Source of the DNA: Evernia prunastri | Lineage: Eukaryota > Ascomycota > Lecanoromycetes > Lecanorales > Parmeliaceae | DNA length: 64,000 bases | Direction: 5' to 3' | Assembly: GCA_003184365.1 (NCBI GenBank) | Contig: NKYR01000047.1 | Span: 186,001-250,000, forward strand | Shown: positions 57,040-64,000 of the stretch, piece after piece | How the letters are laid out: the number at the start of each line of letters is the position of its first letter | Position numbering within the stretch: position 1 is the stretch's first letter | Notes under the pieces: model-generated | The model's database searches: none | Seen by the model: the letters and a program-made list of their open reading frames with translations, nothing else | Told to the model about the DNA's origin: nothing | Made by a program: the position numbers and the translations under genes

Positions 57040-58302
57040 TCACAGCTTACTCTCGCCCGCCTCACTCTTAACCTCGACGAGCAACTTGCCCGTATTAGTC
57101 CCCTTGTACAACCCCAACAACGCCCTCTCGGCCACTTCCAACCCGCCCTTCACAATCGTCTCTTTCCTCTGAATCTTCCCCTGAGCAAGCCACTCCGCGA
57201 GCTCCCGCCGCGCAGCCGGATACCGCTCCTTGTAATCAAAGACGATGAACCCCTCCATGCGGATCCGCATTGAGATAATCATGAGGTAGTTCTTCGGCCC
57301 CTTGGGCTCGGTGCTGTTGTACTGACTGATGGCGCCGCACATGACGAACCTGGCGTGCGGTTTCGCCCTCGAGAGCGCCAGGTCGAGGATGTCGCCGCCG
57401 ACGTTGTCGAAGAAGACGTCGATGAGACCCTTGGTGCTGGCTCGGAATGCCGTGGCGAAGTCCGCATCTTTGTAGTTGAGGGCGTGGTCGCAGCCCAGGT
57501 CCTTCAGCCAGGCGACTTTGTCGTCGCTGCCGGCCAGACCGAGCACGGTCGCGCCTTTGAGCTTGGCGATCTGGCAGACTACGCTCCCGGTTGCGCCGGC
57601 GGCGCCAGAGACGACGACGAAGTCGCCGGCTTTGACTTTGCCGACATCGATGAGACCGAAGTAGGCTGTCTGAGTGGAGGTCCGGGGGGTAAGTGTCACT
57701 TTCTCTTCAGGCGCAGGTGGAAGACAGGAAATCCGATACGCATTGCAAGAGGATGACTCTGGGAAAACTCACTAAGCCAGTCATTCCTACGATTTCCCAA
57801 GGTGTAAGCTTAACGATTCTGTTCCACATCATCTCGCGCGCTGCAGTCATAGTAGGAAATAACAGAATGTACCAAGGACACCCAAAGCATCAGTCAACCT
57901 CCCGCCCGTGGGCACATGCAACTTCTGAACATCCCCACCCCCATCTTCCACAACAGCCTGCTCTCTCCACCCAGAGGCAGCATAAACGTGACATCCAACC
58001 TCGTATTTGCTTGATTTGGACGCAACGACTCTGGCAATCACGGCGCCGCGCATGACGCCGCCGATGGGGACGGGGGGCACGTAGGAGCGGGTATCGTTGA
58101 GCCAGCCTCGCATGGCCGGGTCGAGGGATAGATAGACGGTCTCGACTAAGGCTTGGCCGTCCTTGAGATCGTTTTCGCCAAGTCTCCTCTCGGGCCGCAT
58201 CTTGAAAGTCTTCCCCGGTTGGACGTCACCTTTAGGCCGCTCGGATAGGATGACGGTCTGTGTGGTTGCCATACTCGTAGTCATTGTGCGATTGAGCTTC
58301 AC
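57040..58302 (-). CDS. zinc-free MDR oxidoreductase (prostaglandin-reductase-like)
   Basis: NADPH-dependent medium-chain reductase of the leukotriene B4 dehydrogenase/curcumin-reductase group. Exons are 58302-57873, a 14-nt micro-exon 57786-57773, and 57669-57040, giving 357 residues. The micro-exon restores the conserved junction LGMTGLTAYFGLLD-type segment, reading LGMTGLTAYFGLIDVGKV here. Other motifs are VETVYLSLDPAMRGW, the nucleotide-binding VVSGAAGATGSVV (about residues 167-179), FDNVGGDILDLAL, and KETIVKGGLEVAERALLGLY. No catalytic-zinc ligands are seen, as expected. It probably reduces alpha,beta-unsaturated carbonyls. Starts at 58284 or 58272 are also possible. It lies downstream of a P450 on the same strand. 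Confidence 0.9.
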
Positions 58303-58821
58303 TGATTTGTTCAGTCAATGGTACAGAGAAATGGTGTGAGTTGGTGTTAGTCGTGCGTGATCTGGGCTGAAGATGGGAGGAGAAGGGTCATTGATCTGGC
58401 CGGACTGGTAGGAGACCTTGAAGGCGGAGGTATACTTGTATATTTGTACATCAAATTCTTTAAAGGATGATTTAGGATGATGGGCACTCAGTCAACGATT
58501 GGTTAAACATTGCCTCGGCAGAAATACATACCTCGGTTTTTCGTCCGGGCCAAGCCTCCTAAAATGGAAGCCTGAAACGGGAATTTGGCCCCTAAAAGAG
58601 CTAGCATCAAATCGCTTATCGTGCAATACTTTAGGGTTATCCCCCCGAGTGAGTTCCAACACTAGGTGCGTTACCATTATGATGTTTGTCATATGCGTTG
58701 AGGACATATATATGTTGTATGGCTCCCTTGTTGAAAGTGTGGGTAACCAGACCCACCCTTAAACTAGATTTTCCGAGCAGCAGCCTCCGACCGAAGGACA
58801 TGAAACATCCTCTAGAGTCCC
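58303..58821. other. intergenic stretch between the P450 and the MDR gene
   Basis: No gene is seen. Upstream region of the MDR gene and 3' flank of the P450. Confidence 0.4.
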
Positions 58822-60497
58822 TCACTCCTTTTCAAGCTCAACCGTGACGCCTTCCTCGTTAAAGAGAGCCAACCTGATGCTCTCTCTCCAAGCGCGAGAG
58901 TCACGATTCCTGATCTTGGAAAAGGTCTGGAGGATTCGGACCGTCACGTACGAAGCTTCGATCAGCGCATAGTGCTCTATCATTATCAAGCGATCAGTGC
59001 AAGCTCTCCACGAGTCCACGTCCAGACTTAAGATGATCAGGGTTGTAGCTTACGTCCAGGGCAGACTCGTGGGCCGCTGTTAAATGGGACGAAACCCAGC
59101 GCATCACCTTTCAGGTGTTCCCATCTTTCCGGGCGAAACTCATGCGCATCATCACCAAATGCTCGGGTGCTCCGATGGGCGGCCCACGTCGAGAAAGCTA
59201 CCCTTTGTCCCTTCCGCACGAAGACTTTTGATGCGCCATCTAAGCCGCCACCGTGTGGCAGGATCGTTTCTTTATTTGCTACTCTCGCATTGAGTGGCAC
59301 AGGTGGGCATACTCGCATTGCTAATACGGACACGCAATGTCAAACTCACGGTAAAATCTGGGAGCGGGAAGTTGGAAATGGCTCACCCTCATTAAAAACG
59401 TTGCGTAAGTAAGGAAAAGATCTGAGTTGTTCGTAAGTAGGGGCTTCTTGACCGATGTAATCAAGTGTGTTAGCCCGCAGCTTTTGGAAGACTCTTTCAT
59501 CTCGGGCTAAGAGCCAGAAAGTCGTCGAGAGCAAGCTAGCGACAGCGTCTATACCCGCGATAAGAATTGAGATCACGGCATCTCTTAGGCTCGCTATGTC
59601 GTCGGAGTTTTCAATGAGACCGTCCAGAAGATGAGGCCCTTTCGAACCCTTTTCCTGAAGTGGGCTGTCTCCTTTGTCCTGTCGTTTCCTGTTGAGTGCT
59701 TCGACAATAAAGGGCTCGACATAGCGTTTCACGTCAGCGCAAGCTCTGTACAAGTCCTTTCTACTCAAGAGCTTGGCAACGGGACCCAGCATCCCGTCTC
59801 TAGCAATTGTCATTTTGACGTAGAGCAAAGACTCCACGAAATGCTTCTTATCGACCGGCTGCGCCAGACTCAACGAGTTGACCGATTCTCCCAAGGCAAA
59901 GGCGGTGGTGAGGTCCATAGTCAAGTTCAAAAAAAGAGGTTGAAGGTCGCACTGCGGACCGAGTTGAGAGACACGGCTCAGAAAGCTTTGAGTATGCCTT
60001 TCTAGCATGTCAATGTCAACGATTGCGCGGGTATTGGAGAACAGATTGCGATACATGTCCCTGGCGGCTTTCCACCGTGGACCATCGACGGCGAAGATTC
60101 CATGCTCTGTGATAGGTTGGAATAGGTGAGCTCGGGTGATGGAGCTATCAAAGTCGGCAAAGCCCGTGGCCAGTACTTGCTTGATGTTTTGTGGGTCACA
60201 CGTCAAGAGATACTCCTCGCCGAAGATTTTCGAGGTGTAAGTCTCGCCGAGTTTCTCAAACGTCTCTGTTCCGCCTGCTAGTGCGGTTTTTTGGAGCAAC
60301 TGACGCGTAGCTGAGATGGCCTTGAGGAGCCCCAAGAAGTCGTAGGGGTTCTCACAGGGCGGATCTTTACATCCATGGGACCTAGAAGAGCTGCGGAATG
60401 CATAGTACTGGGACAGCTTTCGTACAGCCTCGATGATTGTTATTGAGATAGGAACTGTCAAAAGTGCAAGGAGAGTGAGAAGAATGTTGTCCTGCAT
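58822..60497 (-). CDS. cytochrome P450, CYP52-like
   Basis: Exons 60497-59387, 59320-59054 and 58976-58822 close to 510 residues. It looks like the CYP52/CYP539 alkane and fatty-acid omega-hydroxylase group: an N-terminal membrane helix (LLTLLALLTVPISITII), GCKDPPCENPYDFLG, HGIFAVDGPRWKAARDMYR, K-helix EAMR (370-373) formed at the first splice junction, VCPPVPLNARVANKETILP, FRPERW, and heme-binding FNSGPRVCPGQ with Cys457 followed by ALIEASYVTVRILQTF. The I-helix reads AGIDAVASLLSTTFW, with Ala-Val where most members have two Thr, so the usual proton-relay Thr is missing. Likely ER membrane. Neighbours on the same strand are the MDR reductase and two paralogues. Confidence 0.88.
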
Positions 60498-62802
60498 GAT
60501 AGCTAGCTAAATCATGTGCGATAGCGAGGAGCACGCAGTTGTCCTGTTTCTTTTTCCTTCTTTTTTAGGATGCAGCAAGGTCAGGGCTTTGGTTCTCGCT
60601 TTCAGAGACAAGTTCGATCTTCCTATTTCTTTTCTTCTTCTTCTCTTTCTCCAGCTCAAGGAGAGTATTGAATGTGAAAAGTCGGATGGTTTGGCGAGGC
60701 TGGGTTAATGGCTCGATGACTTTCGGTGTCGGACCTTAGCCCTCACTTTGCCCCGAGCGGATCCCATCTACCTTAGTATGTATGTACGAGTACAATGGAT
60801 AAGGATATTTTGGTTCGACACTAATGCATCATGCATGCAGTGTGCCATGAATGATGAAGCAGGCCTTACCACCAGATTGTATCAATCCCATCCACAGTGC
60901 TTATGCGTCTCCAAGATTTCTTAGACAATTCTTGATGCACGAAGACTCCTTACAGACGACAGTGCTGACTTGCGCCAAAGAGCGAGCCGCGCTATTAGGT
61001 AGTTATAAAGTACTTTACTTTGGGCATGTACCTTAATAAGCTTAAATATGGAGGCAATGGCCGAAGGCTTGGTACCTTCAAGTAGACGTTGATCCGGTTC
61101 GGAAACGATTCCATTGCGGAGTACAGAATTACTGTGGAGTGTGGAGTAAGGTACACACATACAACATTATTAGCCGGGGACATCCGATATCTAGAACGTG
61201 GGGTATCGATAACGATTCCGCTTCTTCGACAGACAACATTCAGTAACCGTGCAAAAGGCGGAGCACAAGATGAATATGCCGAGTTGAATTCATAGATGAA
61301 TCATGAATAGTAACAGTCGTTGCTACTCTATTCAAAATGCAGAATGCAGAATGCCATTACCATATGAATCAACATCGATATTCTTCAAAGGAGGCATCTC
61401 TACGGAATGTCTTGCGCGAACGGTATACGTCTTCTCTCCATATCTCATATACATATACAGTTCCCACGGCGTGGCAAAATAGCCATTCCATCTCAACCGA
61501 CGCACTCGCGTACAGTACGTACCATTCTGTCCTCTCAACACTCGCACATGTATGTAGCTACTTTCTGGGGGGCGAGTGGGGCAAGAAATCCTTCTCCATC
61601 GCCTGCAAGATGCAGACCGTCAGCACTCTCCCCAAAGATACTCCATTGGTCTCTGCCTTGCCGGCAATCGAGCCTGCGTCACGGCACTTTCCTCATCTTC
61701 TTGACACACCTTGTGAACCACCTTGGGTCTGATCTATTGAGCTCTTCTGCAAATTGAATCTTGTCCCCATCGGCATTATTGCTTCCTCGGCTGTAAGCTT
61801 TTTGACATGATACGTAAGTAGTACTGGTGACGCTGGGGACGAGATTCCATCAAGATCTACATTCGTCGGCACTCAGGAGACCTGGTACCCGCAAACCTGG
61901 CATCTCACATCGACGGCGGACGCATGCAAATGTGAGGTACCTGCTAAACCATGGTTGAGTACGAGAGCTTCCACTTGAACAATCCCGACTGGGTGTGAGA
62001 TACGTGTCACCGTTCCAGGGGAGGCAGTGGGCGAGGAATTGTATCCCAAATAGGTAGTTACAACATGTCCAACCTAATGAGGTAGGTCTATCTGCGGGGT
62101 ATAGCCCATACTTTCCCATATCGTCGGATTGCTCACTAAGTACTCCTGCTCTCCAGAAGTGAGGTACTTGGTAAAGCGAGGACACCAACTGGTCCTTTCC
62201 GCTTCGCAAGATGTTGTATACGACAGAGGGATGGGTCAAGTACACAAGTACCGAGATACCTTTGCACCGAATCACGAGTAGGTACCAGTACTCAGCAACG
62301 CAAGGGGCTCGTAGTACCAACGTCAAAGCGTAAACGGCTTCGAGACCGACACCGAGAGCCCTGCGCGTGGGCCCGCCTTGCCCGCCAAGATTCAGACCCC
62401 ACCTAAAGGGCCCCCTGTAAGTGAGGTCCTGAGTACTTGATTTAGACTATGCGCTTCGCCGCTTGGAGTTCTTCGGAATCGTATCTAGCACCCGTCATTT
62501 GGGGCTTAGCGCGCCTAGAGTATCCGGAACCACTTTCCGAAAGTACCTTAGGCCTGGGGCTGTTACTAGCGCTGCTCGGCACCGAGGGACCAATAAGTAG
62601 CCGTAAGTATTGCTAGAGCCTTCCATGCATATTCTACAATTGTTATTCATTCATGATTCCTATTCAGCAACCAGCCATAATGACAGAAACCCCTGATCAT
62701 ATATACAACAGACCATCTTTTCTATCGGTTCGCAGTACACATCTACCCAACAAAAGCACACTCTCATCAGCAAGCAGCTCCATCGCCGGCTAGGACGAAC
62801 AG
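60498..62802. other. 2.3-kb gene-free stretch
   Basis: Open frames such as 61337-61757 and 61850-62326 have no family, no signal and overlap in several frames. The left end should hold the P450 promoter. I see no tRNA or repeat array. Confidence 0.4.
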
Positions 62803-64000
62803 TCACTTCGTATCCCTCCTCGAACCGCTCGTGCCCCGAGCGTCCCCCTCATTCCTCTCCCGACCTCCTGCCCCACTCGCCTTCCCGTCTCCAACCCCCC
62901 CTCCGCCTCCCCGTCGTCCCGTCAACCCAAGCCTCTCAACCCCCCTCTCAACATCCGCCCCCCTTGTAGACCCACCAAAAGAAGTCCCAGCCGACCCGCG
63001 CGAACTGTCTCCGCCCCGCAACCCCGCGCCCCGTCCTCGCACCGACTCAAGCCTCTCGATCTCCCTCTCATCATCCACCCTGCTAGTCCGATCCGGCGAC
63101 TTGGTCACGGGTCCTTTGGAATAATACCGCCCGCTGTCCCTATACTCGCTGCGCCAGTACGGCTCGAAGTAGTGGATCCGGGTGACGATCGGGGCCGCAA
63201 ACCTCACCTTCTTCCCCTCCTCCTTCTTCTTCTTCTTCTTCTTTTCCTCCGTCTCCTTTCCAGTCCGCGTGAGATTCTCACCCGGCGCTTCTGCGGACCC
63301 CCGTTCCTCTGCATCTTCCGCCGGCGTAGAGGCCCATTCCCGGGGTCCCCTTGACCATTTATGCCGCTCGGCGCAGTCGCATCTTTGACCGGGGGAAGGA
63401 GGGAGGTACTTGCTCTGCGCATACCCCGGTGACACCGTCTTCCAAGGGCGGAACCTGCAGTACAGTTCCGTGCCCCGTCGAAGCCGCGGGCCCGCCTGAA
63501 TTCTCCCCACGCCCTCGCCCACAGCCCCCGACTCCTCCACGAGTGTGAGCGCCTGCTTCAGCCGCCGCTGGCTCGGGACGCGCGACGTCATCTCCCACTC
63601 CCGGGCGCGGTGCCCGACGCGCGCCAGCAGCGTCCGCAGCATCTTCGCCGTCCTCACGTCCGCGCCGTCAGGGGCGTCCTTGCCCTGGGCCCACGCCCAC
63701 TGTATCAGATCCAAGCGCGCCTGGAGACCGTCCACGGCCCACGGCGCGGGTAGCACCGGCAGCGCGTATCGGACGTCGCAGCCCGACGGGCATTCCAAGG
63801 AGGCCGTCCGGAGCCCCCCTTTTCCCCACGCCCGGTCGCCGAAGAGGTTGGCGGAGGTCAGGATCGAATAGATCTCGACCCGGTGCCCGCACGGGAGCTG
63901 TTTGCCCGCGGGCTTGTGCGCCGTGGCTGGGGAATCGGCCAGGCTGGCGAGGACCGCGATCAGGGGTGGGGATTGGAGCTTGGGCGGCTTGGACAGGGTG
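62803..64000 (-). CDS. cysteine-containing fungal protein, paralogue B (partial at right edge)
   Basis: Open on the minus strand from the window edge to a stop at 62803, about 399 codons, with the N-terminus outside. It repeats the block order of the gene at 55162-56439: KQLPCGHRVEIYSILTSANLF with GDRAWG, then CPSGCDVRY, then GLQARLDLIQWAWAQGKDAP, LYCRFRPWKTVSPGYAQSKY with PSPGQRCDC, and KKVRFAAPIVTRIHYFEPYW with SEYRDSGRYYSKGP. A Lys/Glu run (EEKKKKKKKEEGKK), encoded by a TTC microsatellite at about 63218-63246, sits before the KVRF block. The C-terminus is Gly/Arg-rich rather than acidic as in A. I do not know the family. Similarity is moderate, so duplication is not recent. Confidence 0.7.
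   Translation of the reverse strand, partial: TLSKPPKLQSPPLIAVLASLADSPATAHKPAGKQLPCGHRVEIYSILTSANLFGDRAWGKGGLRTASLECPSGCDVRYALPVLPAPWAVDGLQARLDLIQWAWAQGKDAPDGADVRTAKMLRTLLARVGHRAREWEMTSRVPSQRRLKQALTLVEESGAVGEGVGRIQAGPRLRRGTELYCRFRPWKTVSPGYAQSKYLPPSPGQRCDCAERHKWSRGPREWASTPAEDAEERGSAEAPGENLTRTGKETEEKKKKKKKEEGKKVRFAAPIVTRIHYFEPYWRSEYRDSGRYYSKGPVTKSPDRTSRVDDEREIERLESVRGRGAGLRGGDSSRGSAGTSFGGSTRGADVERGVERLGLTGRRGGGGGVGDGKASGAGGRERNEGDARGTSGSRRDTK

Noticed and set aside
61337..62326. Frames of 116-158 codons on both strands
   Set aside because: Overlapping, unlike any family, and without splice structure.

Overview
The window looks like the nuclear genome of a filamentous ascomycete (Pezizomycotina). 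Genes carry short spliceosomal introns (41-202 nt) with GT donors, AG acceptors and CTRAY-like branch sites. The proteins (Sec18, Ist1, Spt3, Snu23, AP-2 sigma, Ppm1, Dph5) are fungal in type, and there are fungus-restricted families: Pth11-like rhodopsin-domain protein, Bre4-like transporter, bli-3-like flavoprotein, and surface repeat protein. I cannot place it more precisely from sequence alone. I saw no rRNA, convincing tRNA, intact transposon or CRISPR array. Gene models were spliced by hand; reading frame and length close exactly for most of them.

Left part (0.8-22.2 kb) is a dense housekeeping region. In order: DPH5 (diphthamide), SEC18 (NSF ATPase), a KxDL/BLOC-1 protein, a nuclear protein with an internal duplication, an F-box protein, IST1 (ESCRT-III), a Myb-like small protein, a 1210-residue Bre4/FUSC-like transporter, SNU23 (tri-snRNP), SPT3 (SAGA), a Cir_N-domain protein and an alpha/beta hydrolase. 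Several pairs are divergent with about 300 bp between start codons.

Middle part (22.2-42.3 kb) is accessory. It opens with an eroded coding relic. Two large secreted proteins follow: one has a subtilisin-like fold whose catalytic Asp and His are apparently replaced, the other is a Ser/Thr-rich surface protein of repeated beta units. Next come a seven-helix rhodopsin-domain protein, a decayed secondary-metabolite locus (frameshifted adenylation domain joined to an O-methyltransferase with a nonsense codon) beside an apparently intact pisatin-demethylase-type P450, and a 70-residue secreted cysteine-rich protein.

Right part (42.3-64 kb) mixes conserved and accessory genes: APS2, PPM1, a degraded membrane-protein gene, a bli-3-like flavoprotein, an FAD monooxygenase, a 4.1-kb gene-poor stretch, and a small F-box protein. 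It ends with a same-strand block of four genes: two members of an unrecognised cysteine-containing family flanking an MDR reductase and a CYP52-like P450. The last of these runs off the right edge.
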